A stretch of DNA of 64,000 nucleotides from UBA6623 sp965226435. Its GTDB lineage: Bacteria > Acidobacteriota > Terriglobia > Bryobacterales > UBA6623. A program made the position numbers and the translations under genes. Positions 28,536-36,925 of this stretch are shown piece after piece (within the stretch, counting starts at the first letter, position 1; each line of letters starts with the position of its first letter). The notes beneath the pieces are model-generated. The model was not told the origin of the DNA. It searched no databases and was given only the letters and a program-made list of their open reading frames with translations. The stretch spans positions 620,001-684,000 of the forward strand of contig CBDDCY010000012.1 of NCBI GenBank assembly GCA_965226435.1. The letters are read 5' to 3'.

Positions 28536-29627
28536 TTGAGTCTCGCAAAATAAAGTGACACCTTTTTGGGGTACGTACGTCTTTGTATGTATGGGAAATA
28601 CAAAAGGCGTACGGCGGGATTTCGAGGCCCTGGAGAAGCGCCGTTTCAAAGCGATCCGGTTGGTCGAGCAAGGCTGTAGTCAGTCCGAGACAGCGAGGCG
28701 ATTGAAGGTCGCGCGGCAAAGCGTCAGCGAGTGGCTGCGACGATACCGGCGTGACGGCGAAGCCGGGTTGCGCCAGGCCGGCCGCGCCGGCCGTAAGCCG
28801 CTGTTGGACGCCGCGCAGCTCGAACGCCTCGAGGCGTTGCTGCTGGAAGGCCCCGAGGCGCACGGCTTCCCGACGCCGCTGTGGAGCTGTCCGCGGGTCG
28901 CTCGTCTGATCGGAGACGAGTTCGGCGTGCGCTATCACGAGGGCCATGTCTGGAAGATCCCGCGGGCGCTCGGTTGGAGCCCGCAACGGCCCGTCGGCAA
29001 AGCGCGGGAGCGCAACGAAGAGGCCATCCGCGGCTGGCAGCGCAAGACTTGGCCGGCCATTAAAAAGAGCCCGCAAAGAAGAACGTACGATCGTCTTCAT
29101 CGACGAAAGCGGATTGAGTCAGAAGCCGCATCGTTGCCGCACCTGGGCGCCGCGCGGCGAGACACCGGTGTTGGAGTTCAACTTCAACTGGGACAAGCTG
29201 TCGGTGTCGGCCGGGCTGACGTTGCGCAACTTTTACTTCCGGCTCTATCCCGGCGCGATCGGCGAGCTGGAGGTCATCGACTTCCTGAAGGCTTTGGTGC
29301 GCCACATCGACGGCCCACTGCTGATCGTCTGGGACCGGCTGCCGGCGCACCGCAGCCGCCTGGTGCGGGAGTTCATCCAGCTCTCCGAGGATCACATCGC
29401 AACGGAGTACTTGCCGCCCTATGCGCCGGAGTTGAACCCGGTGGAATACATTTGGGCGTACTGGAAGCAGCACGAGTTGCCCAACGTCTGCCCGAAGGAC
29501 TACTGGGAACTCGACGAGCGCGCCCGCAAAGCGCTGCGGCGAATGCGCCGCAAACCGCGCTTGATTACCGCTTTCTGGAAACAGTCTTCTCTTTGTCTCG
29601 ATTGACAGTATATTATGCGAGACTCAG
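28536..29627 (+). mobile_element. IS630-family insertion sequence
   Basis: Terminal inverted repeats TTGAGTCTCGCAAAATAAAG (left) and CTGAGTCTCGCATAATATAC (right, reverse complement) match at about 16 of 20 positions. Each end is flanked by TA (28534-28535, 29628-29629), the target dinucleotide duplicated by IS630/Tc1-mariner elements. It contains one frameshifted transposase and has inserted between the FkbH gene and the tartrate-dehydrogenase-like gene. Confidence 0.85.
28591..29605 (+). pseudogene. IS630-family transposase, two overlapping frames
   Basis: Frame 1 (ATG 28591) encodes the helix-turn-helix half (CSQSETARRLKVARQSVSEW) to about WPAIKK. The catalytic half continues in the next frame from about 29070 to 29605, with the DDE residues in IVFIDESGLS, LIVWDRLPAH and ELNPVEYIWAYW. 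The switch falls at an A-tract (TTAAAAAGAG near 29060-29069) and requires skipping one nucleotide. Removing one A gives the family-like WPAIKRARKEERTIVF. So either a frameshift mutation has inactivated the gene or expression depends on slippage at the A-run, which occurs in some IS630 elements. Confidence 0.8.
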
Positions 29628-29745
29628 TAGGTAAGAACACAGAACAAAGTTGAGCCGTGAAGGGGCGACAGGAAATCATGACACAACCGTTGCACCGCAT
29701 CTTGGCAACGGGCAGCCAACCGACGCTATGCCAAAATAAGCCCTT

Positions 29746-30819
29746 ATGGCGCAACAGGAATTCTCCATTGCCGCGATACCCGGCGACGGCGTCGGCCTCG
29801 AAGTCACCCCCGAAGGCCGCCGCGTCCTCGATGCCGTCGCCGAGCGCTCGGGCGCCCAATTCAAATGGACGGAATTCGACTGGAGCACCGGCCACTACTT
29901 CCGCCACGGCAAGATGATGCCCGACGACGCGGTCGAGCAACTGCGCGGCTTTGACGCCATCCTGCTCGGGGCCATCGGGCATCCCGACGTGCCCGACAAT
30001 GTCACGCTCAACGGTTTGCTGCTGCCCATTCGGCGCGCCTTCGATCAATTCGCCTGCGTGCGCCCGGCCAAGCTCTACCCGGGCGTCACCTCGCCCCTCA
30101 GCGGCAAGCAGCCCGGCTCGATCGACATGGTCATCGTCCGCGAAAACACCGAAGGCGAGTACGCGCAAGCAGGCGGTTTCGTCTACCCGGGCCTGCCGCG
30201 GGAGGTGGCCGTGCAAACGTCGGTCTTCACCCGCGAGGGAACCGAGCGCATCATCCGCTACGCTTTCGAGCTGGCGCGGAAGCCCAATCGTCGAAAGCGC
30301 GTGACCTCGATCACGAAGTCCAATGCGCAGGGCTACAGCATGGTGCTGTGGGACCGCGTTTTCACCGACGTGGCGGCCGATTATCCCGACATTGAGACGG
30401 AATCGCTGCTGGTCGACGCCGCGACGCTGCACTTCGTCCGTCGCCCGGAAAGTTTCGATGTGGTGGTCGGTTCGAACTTGTTCGGAGACATCTTGAGCGA
30501 TTTATCGGCGGCGCTCACGGGCAGCCTGGGCCTGGCCCCGAGCGCGAATCTCGACCCAACCCGCAAAGCTCCCTCGATGTTCGAACCCGTGCACGGCTCG
30601 GCGCCCGATATTGCCGGGCAAGGGATCGTGAACCCGCTGGCGATGATCCTCAGTGTCGCGATGATGGTCGATTTTCTCGGCCTCGAGGCGGAGGCCGGTG
30701 CGGTGGAAACCGCCGTTTCGGACGTTCTCGGCGAGGGCCGACATCTCACACCCGATCTGGGAGGCGACGCTAAGACCGCCGAGGTGACCGACGCCGTACT
30801 CGCCCGATTGCGGCCTTAG
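29746..30819 (+). CDS. Tartrate/D-malate-type dehydrogenase (isocitrate/isopropylmalate dehydrogenase family)
   Basis: 357 aa. Beta-decarboxylating dehydrogenase fold: IAAIPGDGVGLEVTPEG at the start, GAIGHPDVPDNVTLNGLLLPIRR, substrate-arginine region and VRENTEGEY, metal-binding aspartates in VVGSNLFGDILSDLSAAL, and the NAD-specificity segment EPVHGSAPDIAGQGIVNP. The PDVPDNVTLNGLLLPIRRAFDQF block is closer to tartrate/D-malate dehydrogenases than to LeuB, and no leuCD genes adjoin. It probably oxidises D-malate, tartrate or a related 2-hydroxyacid with NAD+. An IS630 element lies 118 bp upstream and may have displaced the native promoter. Confidence 0.8.
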   Translation: MAQQEFSIAAIPGDGVGLEVTPEGRRVLDAVAERSGAQFKWTEFDWSTGHYFRHGKMMPDDAVEQLRGFDAILLGAIGHPDVPDNVTLNGLLLPIRRAFDQFACVRPAKLYPGVTSPLSGKQPGSIDMVIVRENTEGEYAQAGGFVYPGLPREVAVQTSVFTREGTERIIRYAFELARKPNRRKRVTSITKSNAQGYSMVLWDRVFTDVAADYPDIETESLLVDAATLHFVRRPESFDVVVGSNLFGDILSDLSAALTGSLGLAPSANLDPTRKAPSMFEPVHGSAPDIAGQGIVNPLAMILSVAMMVDFLGLEAEAGAVETAVSDVLGEGRHLTPDLGGDAKTAEVTDAVLARLRP

Positions 30820-30936
30820 CAGGCCTTAGGCGGGTTCGCCAACCGAACCACGGGCCTAGTGGCGCCACCGGCCGCGACGGATCGTTCAGGGAGAAACTTG
30901 GTCGAAGGGTTCGCCGGGACCGCGCCGCACGGCGGC

Positions 30937-31018
30937 GCGGCTCGGGTGCGTGAAAGTCCGATCTATTGGTAGCAGTTGTGAATCTCCGGGTAGCGCAAAA
31001 TTTGAAGTTTCAGGTTAG
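30937..31018 (+). repeat. 82-nt dispersed gene-end repeat, copy B
   Basis: Differs from copy C (53839-53920) at about 5 of 82 positions with no gaps. Its far end overlaps the TGA (31010-31012) of the DUF3365 gene read from the opposite strand. Confidence 0.85.
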
Positions 31019-31672
31019 GATGCCCCCCATCAACTGGTGCAGTTGCCACTGCTTACCCGCCGCTACGCCGTCGCGCGCACGCATGGCGGCGACATCAGGG
31101 CGCTTTTCGTATTGGTTGTGACACGACACGCAAGCCGGCGCGGAAGCGGGGTCGGCTCTCATGTAAACCAAGGTCCGTTTCCCCTGAACCGTTTCGAAAC
31201 GATGGACGGCCCGCCAGGGAAAACCCTCGTTTCCGCGAGCAGTGCCGGAGCGCTGAAACTCCTTTTCTTGCTCGAGCAATCGGCCCCACGCCCAGCGGTC
31301 GAAATCGTCCTTCAAGCCTTGCTGTTCGTTGAGATTCCAGCCGCTCACCAGCGAGTAGGAATACAACCCCCCGGCCTTGGCCTTGACGCGTTCGGAAACA
31401 TTCCGAACAAACTGAGCCGGCAGGGGGATATACCCGGGCTTGCTGTGGGAATCCCGCGCCCCTCCGGTGCCTTCCCTCTTGAGCTTGCCGACCAAGTTCG
31501 CCGTGTATTCGGCGCGGTCGGCGACCACTTGCATTGAAACAATCTCGGCGATCCGCACGGCTTCCTCGCCGATCAGGTCTTCGTGCGCCCCCTCCAAGAT
31601 CCAATATGCGGACCCCGCCAGGAAAGCGCCGATCCCCATCACCAGCAAGAAGAATTTCGCGTGAATTCCCAC
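31010..31672 (-). CDS. Membrane-anchored DUF3365 heme-domain protein
   Basis: 220 aa from a GTG at 31672 with GGAGG 7 nt upstream; longer open frame ignored. One N-terminal transmembrane helix (FFLLVMGIGAFLAGSAYWIL), then a periplasmic domain of the DUF3365/Tll0287-like type ending with a c-type heme site CVSCHN at ~180-185. LVYMRADPASAPACVSCHNQ is typical of the family, which is a PAS-like heme sensor or redox module often fused to kinases or methyl-accepting domains. Here it stands alone. It may sense redox state or NO/O2 or pass electrons in the periplasm. The stop codon lies in an 82-nt repeat. Confidence 0.8.
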   Translation of the reverse strand: MGIHAKFFLLVMGIGAFLAGSAYWILEGAHEDLIGEEAVRIAEIVSMQVVADRAEYTANLVGKLKREGTGGARDSHSKPGYIPLPAQFVRNVSERVKAKAGGLYSYSLVSGWNLNEQQGLKDDFDRWAWGRLLEQEKEFQRSGTARGNEGFPWRAVHRFETVQGKRTLVYMRADPASAPACVSCHNQYEKRPDVAAMRARDGVAAGKQWQLHQLMGGILT

Positions 31673-32028
31673 TACAGATCCTCCCCTATCGCCACACACC
31701 CGGGCCGGCGGATCTCTCGCTCGACGCCTACGGTCCAATTAGGAGAAATCGTCGAAACGCAAAGGGTCTTTAGCGCGGAGTCGTGTACATCAGCGCATTT
31801 GGGCAATCGCCGCGGCGAGTCTCTCAGGGGGGAGATCACGAATAGTCGCCCGTGCGCAAGCCCTGGGGGAAGCGCTTGCCGGCGCCCGAACAAGCAGGTC
31901 GCGGAGGCAGCTATGCTCTAATAGCTCATGAGCGTGCTTTTCGCGGGACGCCGCGTCGCGCACCACCGCCGGCTCGAAATTCGAGTCGGAAATGCCTCCC
32001 GTCTTTCCACCGTCTCGTGGGACCATCC
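31673..32028. other. 356-bp divergent intergenic region
   Basis: Lies between the heme-protein gene (minus) and the split glycosyltransferase (plus). The open frame extends from the glycosyltransferase upstream to 31852 but without protein-like sequence. A possible -10 (TATGCT at 31912-31917) precedes the plus gene. Nothing else seen. Confidence 0.4.
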
Positions 32029-32799
32029 ATGCCGTCTGTTGCCATTCTTGTCGCGGCCGCCGTCGTCATCGCGACCTGGATGATGATGAGAATGGAGCGA
32101 GATTCCAAAGCCCGCCGCGCGGCGGGCGTTGAACCCGCCCGAGAGCCTCTCGCGGCCGACACTTCCGGTGGTAAATCCGGCGGCGACCCGCGGCCGTTTT
32201 GGAAATTCGCGGTCATCTGCGGGCTGATCGGGTTGGTATTGCGGCTCTACGGCTTCCACGTCAGCCTGTGGCTCGACGAATTCGCCACACTGTGGATCGT
32301 TGAGGGGAGTTGGGGCGACATCATTCCCCGTACACTTGAATTCCAGCCCCAAAGCCCTTTTTATTACCTGATTACTTGGAATTTCGTCAACTTGCTGGGC
32401 GAGTCGGAAATCGTGCTGCGCATTCCGTCATTGCTGTTTGGGCTGGGGACGATCTTCTGCGTTTTCAAGGTTACGCAAATGGTGGCCGACACGAAGGCGG
32501 CGCTGCTGGCGGCCGGGTTGGCCGCGCTCTCCCCGCAGTTGGTTGAGCACAGCGCGAACGCCCGCCCCTACACCTTGGGGCTTTTCATGGCCTCGGTGAT
32601 GCTGGTAGGATTCGCCAAAACGGTCTTGACGGGCGAGCGGTGGGGACGCGTCCTTTTCATCCTCGGTGGGGCGGGAACTTTCGCGGCGCACTATGCGGTG
32701 ACGTTGGTCAGCGCGGGGGTGGGACTTGCCTATCTGCTCTTGCGGCAACTGCGTGGGCGTTACCGGCCCAGAGAATTCGCCCTCGACGTCGGCTGTTGA
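32029..32799 (+). pseudogene. Membrane glycosyltransferase, N-terminal part (split by an IS)
   Basis: 255 native codons up to the insertion at LDVG. Features are those of GT39/ArnT-like GT-C transferases: an N-terminal helix, then the acidic first-loop motif SLWLDEFATLWIVEG (Asp-Glu), QSPFYYLITWNFVNLLG, and repeated hydrophobic helices (LLAAGLAALSPQLVEHSANARPY). Such enzymes move sugar from a polyprenyl-phosphate carrier to protein or lipid on the periplasmic side. The IS adds Cys and a stop. Joining the duplicated codons GCC-CTC-GAC-GTC-GGC at 32779-32793 and 34435-34449 restores one open frame of about 559 aa ending at 35364. Confidence 0.88.
32778..32793 (+). repeat. 16-bp target-site duplication, left copy
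   Basis: CGCCCTCGACGTCGGC, repeated exactly at 34434-34449 on the other side of the IS1202-like element. Confidence 0.9.
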
Positions 32800-32889
32800 A
32801 GGGCGATGATAATGTCCCCTTGAGAGGGCGATAGAAATGTCCCCTAATCTAAGGCTCCGAAGGAGGAGCCTAGATTGGAGAGGACATGG

Positions 32890-34155
32890 ATGAACGACAA
32901 GGAATTGAGACGGGGCGAGGTACTGGGCCGGGTGAAGCGAGGCGAGTTGAAGCTGAGCGAGGCGGCGCGGATACTCGATATCAGTTATCGCCAGACCAAG
33001 CGGATCTGGAGGCGCTACAGCGCGGGAGGGACAAAAGCATTGAAGCACGGCAACGTGGGCCGGGTATCGAACCGCGCCAAGCCGGCGGAAGTTCGCAAGC
33101 GAGTGCTGCAACTGGTGCGCGAACACTACTCCGGCGAGCCGCACGAGCGCTTCGGGCCGACGCTGGCGGCCGAGCATTTGTGGACAGACCACGATCTGAA
33201 ACTATCGGTGCGAACACTGCGGCTCTGGATGCTCGCCGAGGGCCTGTGGAGCCGCCGCCGCAAGCGCCGGCCGCATCGCTCGCGGCGGCGGCGTAAAGCG
33301 CACTTGGGCGAGCTGATCCAGGTCGACGGTTCGCACCACGAGTGGCTCGAAGCGCGCGGGCGGAAAGGTTGCCTGATGAACTTCGTCGACGATGCGACCG
33401 GTCTGGCGCTGTGCCGTTTCTCGAGCGAGGAAACGACTTGGGCGGCGGCCGATCTGCTCGAAGCCTGGGTGCGTCAATACGGCGTTCCGAAGGCGTTGTA
33501 TTGCGACTGGAAGAACGTCTACAAGCGCCGGCCAACGTCGCGTGAAGCGCTGGAAGGCATCGAGCCCGAGACGCAGTTCGGACGCATGTGCGCCAAGCTC
33601 GGCATTGGTATCATCGCCGCTTCGTCACCGCAAGCGAAGGGCCGCGTGGAGCGCCATCACGGCACCCATCAAGACCGCCTGATCAAGAAGATGCGGCTCA
33701 AAGGCATTGCCGATTACGAGGCGGCGAACCGCTATCTCGACGAGCAGTATCTGCCAGAGCACAACGCCAAGTTCGCCTCTGAGCCGTCAGCGGGAGCGGA
33801 CTTTCATCGGCGCTTATCGAAGCGTTTGGACTTGAAGTGGGTGTTTTGCTTGGAGGGAGAGCGGGTGGTGTCCAACGACCTGGTGGTACGTTTCGAGAAC
33901 CGTTTTCCGCAGTTGAAACCGCAGCGCAATCAGGCTCTGGGCGCAGGCGCGAGAGTAACCGTGCAGCAAGCGCGCGAGGGCGAGTTGCGGGTGGTGTTCG
34001 AGGGGAGAACGGTGGCGTTCGACGAGATCGCCAAGCCGCTCCCCAAGGTGCGGCCGGAGCCGAAACCGCGCCTGGCGCCGCAGCCGCGCACACCGCCGGC
34101 GAATCACCCTTGGCGCGCGCCGTTGAAGCCGAAAAAACGGGCGGCGACCGCGTGA
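32890..34155 (+). CDS. IS1202-like (ISNCY) transposase
   Basis: 421 aa from ATG 32890, with GGAGAGGA just upstream. N-terminal helix-turn-helix (LKLSEAARILDISYRQTKRI) and a second DNA-binding region, then an integrase-core (rve-like) DDE domain: first Asp in LIQVDGSHHEW, second in LYCDWKNVYK, Glu in SPQAKGRVERHH. The C-terminus carries a basic proline-rich tail (PKPRLAPQPRTPPANHPW). The frame is intact, so the element may still be active. It interrupts a membrane glycosyltransferase gene. Confidence 0.92.
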   Translation: MNDKELRRGEVLGRVKRGELKLSEAARILDISYRQTKRIWRRYSAGGTKALKHGNVGRVSNRAKPAEVRKRVLQLVREHYSGEPHERFGPTLAAEHLWTDHDLKLSVRTLRLWMLAEGLWSRRRKRRPHRSRRRRKAHLGELIQVDGSHHEWLEARGRKGCLMNFVDDATGLALCRFSSEETTWAAADLLEAWVRQYGVPKALYCDWKNVYKRRPTSREALEGIEPETQFGRMCAKLGIGIIAASSPQAKGRVERHHGTHQDRLIKKMRLKGIADYEAANRYLDEQYLPEHNAKFASEPSAGADFHRRLSKRLDLKWVFCLEGERVVSNDLVVRFENRFPQLKPQRNQALGAGARVTVQQAREGELRVVFEGRTVAFDEIAKPLPKVRPEPKPRLAPQPRTPPANHPWRAPLKPKKRAATA

Positions 34156-34326
34156 AGAGGGCTGTGGAAATGACGGGGCCGTGGAAAACGAGGAAAACCC
34201 TCGGCAGCCGACGAGGAGCTTCGAACCTCATCGCTCGGGTTTCCCACGTTTCCCCCAGCCCCTTGGAAATCGCTGTGCGATTCCCACATTCCCACAAGCC
34301 CCTACGACTACTATCCTTTTACTTAA

Positions 34327-34432
34327 AAGGGGACATTTCTACCGGGCTAACCAAGGGGACATTTCTATCGGGCTAACCAAGGGGACATTTCTATCGCCCT
34401 ACCGAGGGGGACATTTCTATCGCCTCTTGACA
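34327..34432 (+). repeat. Four tandem 26-bp iterons at the right IS end
   Basis: Units begin at 34327, 34353, 34379 and 34405. Each starts AAGGGGACATTTCTA or a one-base variant; units 1 and 2 differ at one position. Two inverted copies lie at the left end, about 32801-32819 and 32826-32844. Confidence 0.9.
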
Positions 34433-34433
34433 C

Positions 34434-34449
34434 CGCCCTCGACGTCGGC
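34434..34449 (+). repeat. 16-bp target-site duplication, right copy
   Basis: Exact duplicate of 32778-32793. It resumes the interrupted glycosyltransferase reading frame. Confidence 0.9.
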
Positions 34450-35364
34450 TTGCAGTTGTTGCTCGTATCGCCGATACTGCCGCATGTTTGGTCGGTGTGG
34501 GTCAATCGATCGGAAAAGGACTGGGCGGGTGATCCGAATTTCTTGGAATTCTTCGCGATGATCGGAGGCCCGTTGGTCTTGGCCGCGACGGGATGGGCCG
34601 CGGGCGGCAGGCAAGACGATTCCCCGCAACGCGCCTTGGTCCATGCGTTATGGTTGTGCATCGCCGCGCCTATCGCCGGGCTGAGTCTGGTGAGTGTTTT
34701 GGGGCCGAACCTATTAGTGGAACGCTATTTGGGAACCATCGTCGTGCCGGCGTTAGTGTTGGGCGGCGAAGGCGCGCGACGGATCCCTCGGAGCACCGCC
34801 GCGTTTCCCTGGGCTTATTGGGGCGTTTCGGTGGTCGTCTTCTTCGGAACGATGCTGTTCTTGGTCGGCTCTTTCAGCAAAGCCGGCCGTCAGGATTGGC
34901 GCGGGGCCGTAGCCGCCGTCGAGGAGATGCTGCGCGATCAGCCCGAAGCGTTGGTCTTGTTCCGCTCCGGGTTTGTCGAGGACGACGGCCGCACCAGCGG
35001 TTTCGTCACTTCGGGCACGCAGTCCCCCCTCCGCAGCCCCGGCAAGAATGCTCCCGCGTGGGAACGCGTCGCGCTGCCTTTCCGATGGTCCGCGCCCCGT
35101 AATGAGGAGTTTTATGCCCTCGAAGTCGAGTCACGGCTGCGGTCGCGAGATGTCTTCTATTTCTTCGGCGTCAACGCGTTCTACGAGGTGACGGGCGATT
35201 ACCCGCTCCATCTACACGAGTGGGTGGAAGCGCGCTTCCCCGACCGCTTCGAGGCCCGCTACATCGAAGTCGGCCGCGGCATGTTGCTGATCGAGTACCG
35301 GCGGAAGCTCGAACCCAGTGACGCTCCAGGCAGCGAAGACCAACCCGCGGATCGATTAGAATAG
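34450..35364 (+). pseudogene. Membrane glycosyltransferase, C-terminal part (split by an IS)
   Basis: 304 codons continuing the frame of 32029-32793. Contains further membrane helices (LQLLLVSPILPHVWSVW, RALVHALWLCIAAPIAGLSL, YWGVSVVVFFGTMLFLVG) and a periplasmic C-terminal domain (DWRGAVAAVEEMLRDQPEAL onward) like that of GT39-type enzymes. It has no start codon or ribosome site of its own. Its sequence is intact up to the TAG at 35364, which points to a recent insertion. Confidence 0.85.
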
Positions 35365-35431
35365 TTGTCGTCCGAGTCGGTAACCGGTCGTTTCCGAGCG
35401 ATCGGTTTCCGGCTCGGGGTTTACGCCAAAC

Positions 35432-36925
35432 ATGGACCCGCGCGACTATCAACGGCGACTGCTCACTCGCCGACATTTCTTCGGCTCGACCGGCGTCGGC
35501 ACGGCCGCTCTCGCGTCTCTGCTCGGCAAAGACTTGCGCGCCGCCGAATCAAACTCAGCGGAAACATCTCACGGGGGGCTGCCCCAATTCCCCAACTTCG
35601 CGCCCAAGGCTAAGCGCGTCATTTACTTATTCCAGTCGGGCGGACCGTCCCAGATGGATCTCTTCGATTTCAAACCCGGGCCGGCCGAGCGCCAAGGGGA
35701 GGAATTGCCCGACTCGATCCGCCAAGGCCAACGACTGACCGGGATGACCGCGGGGCAGACCCGCTTTCCGGTGGCCGCCTCGAAGTTTTCATTCGCGCGT
35801 CAAGGAGAATCAGGAGGCTGGTTCAGCGAACTGCTGCCTCATACCGCGAAGATCGCCGATGATCTGGCCGTGGTTCGTTCGATGCACACCGAGGCGATCA
35901 ACCACGACGCCGCCATCACTTTCCTGCAGAGCGGCCATCAACTCGCCGGTCGGCCCAGCATTGGCGCCTGGCTGGCCTACGGGCTGGGCAGCGAGAATCA
36001 AGATCTACCCGCTTTCGTCGTGATGGTGTCGCGGGGCAAATCTCCCGGGCAGCCGCTCTACAGTCGTTTGTGGGGCAGCGGGTTTCTACCCTCTCGCTAC
36101 CAAGGCGTGAAATTCCGCTCGGGCGCCGATCCGGTGCTCTATTTGTCCAACCCGCCCGGCTTCAACCACGACGATCGACGTCACTACCTCGACGACCTGG
36201 CGCGGCTCAATGAAATCAAGCTGCGCGAGTTCGGCGACCCGGAAATCGCGACTCGAATCGCGCAGTATGAGCTGGCCTACCGGATGCAGACCTCGGTCCC
36301 TGAACTGACCGATCTGTCGACCGAGCCCGAACATGTATTCGAAGCCTACGGGCCCGACTCCCGCCAACCCGGCACTTACGCCGCGAACTGCCTGCTGGCG
36401 CGCCGCTTGGTCGAGCGGGGCGTACGTTTCGTGCAATTGTTCCACCGCGGCTGGGATCAGCACGGCGACTTGCCGAAGCGCCTCGCCGAACAATGCCGCG
36501 ACACCGATCAGCCGTCGGCGGCTCTGGTGAGCGATCTCAAGCAGCGCGGACTGCTCGACGACACCTTGATCGTATGGGGCGGCGAGTTCGGCCGCACTAT
36601 CTACTGCCAGGGGACGCTCACCGCCGACAACTACGGGCGTGACCATCATCCGCGCTGCTTCAGCCTCTGGATGGCGGGCGGCGGAACGAAAGGCGGCGTT
36701 ACTTACGGAGAAACCGACGACCGGCGAGCAGTAAGAGCGTCGCAACGAGCGACTTCGATCGGAAACTCCGTGCCGTCTTTCCGCAGCCCCCATAGCTCGC
36801 AGCCTGCCCCCATGGCTCGAGTTTTCGGGGATGTCGAAAAGTGGCGGCGGTGTTTGGAGTGCATTTCGCGGAAACGTTCCGGAAGCAGCATCTCGACGGG
36901 CCGGCCAATTACGTCGAAAAGTTGA
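35432..36925 (+). CDS. DUF1501-domain secreted protein, 3' end lost or chimeric
   Basis: Genuine coding runs from ATG 35432 to about 36720. It has a Tat-type signal (TRRHFFGSTGVGTAALASLL), LFQSGGPSQMDLFDFKP, HTEAINHDAAITFLQSG, WGGEFGRTIYCQGT, GRDHHPRCFSLWMAGGG and GGVTYGETDD, the standard DUF1501 (sulfatase/alkaline-phosphatase-superfamily-like) sequence. Intact relatives continue for about 50 residues after GETD; here the frame runs into DNA that encodes a PAS domain on the other strand, so the last ~68 residues are not native. DUF1501 genes usually pair with DUF1549/DUF1553 genes, but the PSD1 gene here is 14 kb away. Exact function unknown. Confidence 0.8.
   Translation: MDPRDYQRRLLTRRHFFGSTGVGTAALASLLGKDLRAAESNSAETSHGGLPQFPNFAPKAKRVIYLFQSGGPSQMDLFDFKPGPAERQGEELPDSIRQGQRLTGMTAGQTRFPVAASKFSFARQGESGGWFSELLPHTAKIADDLAVVRSMHTEAINHDAAITFLQSGHQLAGRPSIGAWLAYGLGSENQDLPAFVVMVSRGKSPGQPLYSRLWGSGFLPSRYQGVKFRSGADPVLYLSNPPGFNHDDRRHYLDDLARLNEIKLREFGDPEIATRIAQYELAYRMQTSVPELTDLSTEPEHVFEAYGPDSRQPGTYAANCLLARRLVERGVRFVQLFHRGWDQHGDLPKRLAEQCRDTDQPSAALVSDLKQRGLLDDTLIVWGGEFGRTIYCQGTLTADNYGRDHHPRCFSLWMAGGGTKGGVTYGETDDRRAVRASQRATSIGNSVPSFRSPHSSQPAPMARVFGDVEKWRRCLECISRKRSGSSISTGRPITSKS
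36720..36907 (-). pseudogene. PAS-domain fragment in inverted orientation
   Basis: The minus strand encodes about 60 residues of a clean PAS domain, from GRPVEMLLPERFREMHSKHR through ELWGLRKDGTEFPIEV. Both the start and end of the domain are missing, and it is flanked by plus-strand DUF1501 coding on one side and plus-strand PAS-kinase coding on the other. This points to a local inversion with loss, or an assembly join. Confidence 0.7.

Larger units (their letters stand above)
32794..34432 (+). mobile_element. IS1202-like (ISNCY) insertion sequence
   Basis: About 1.64 kb with imperfect ~26-bp terminal inverted repeats (left begins TGTTGAAGGGCGATGATAAT, right reverse complement TGTCAAGAGGCGATAGAAAT), a single transposase gene, and a 16-bp target duplication. 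Long duplications are a known trait of IS1202-related elements. Both ends carry tandem ~26-bp copies of a motif containing GGGGACATTTCTATCG (four on the right, two inverted on the left), likely transposase-binding sites. Element plus duplication is 1656 bp, a multiple of three, so the host gene's frame is kept. Confidence 0.9.

Noticed and set aside
29500..30432. 310-aa minus-strand open frame opposite the tartrate-dehydrogenase-like gene
   Set aside because: It is the antisense of a clearly conserved enzyme and crosses the IS end.
30937..31018. Group II intron 5' end (because of GTGAAAGTCC)
   Set aside because: The string resembles part of group II domain I, but no reverse transcriptase, domain V hairpin or long structured RNA is present, and all three copies end at 82 nt.
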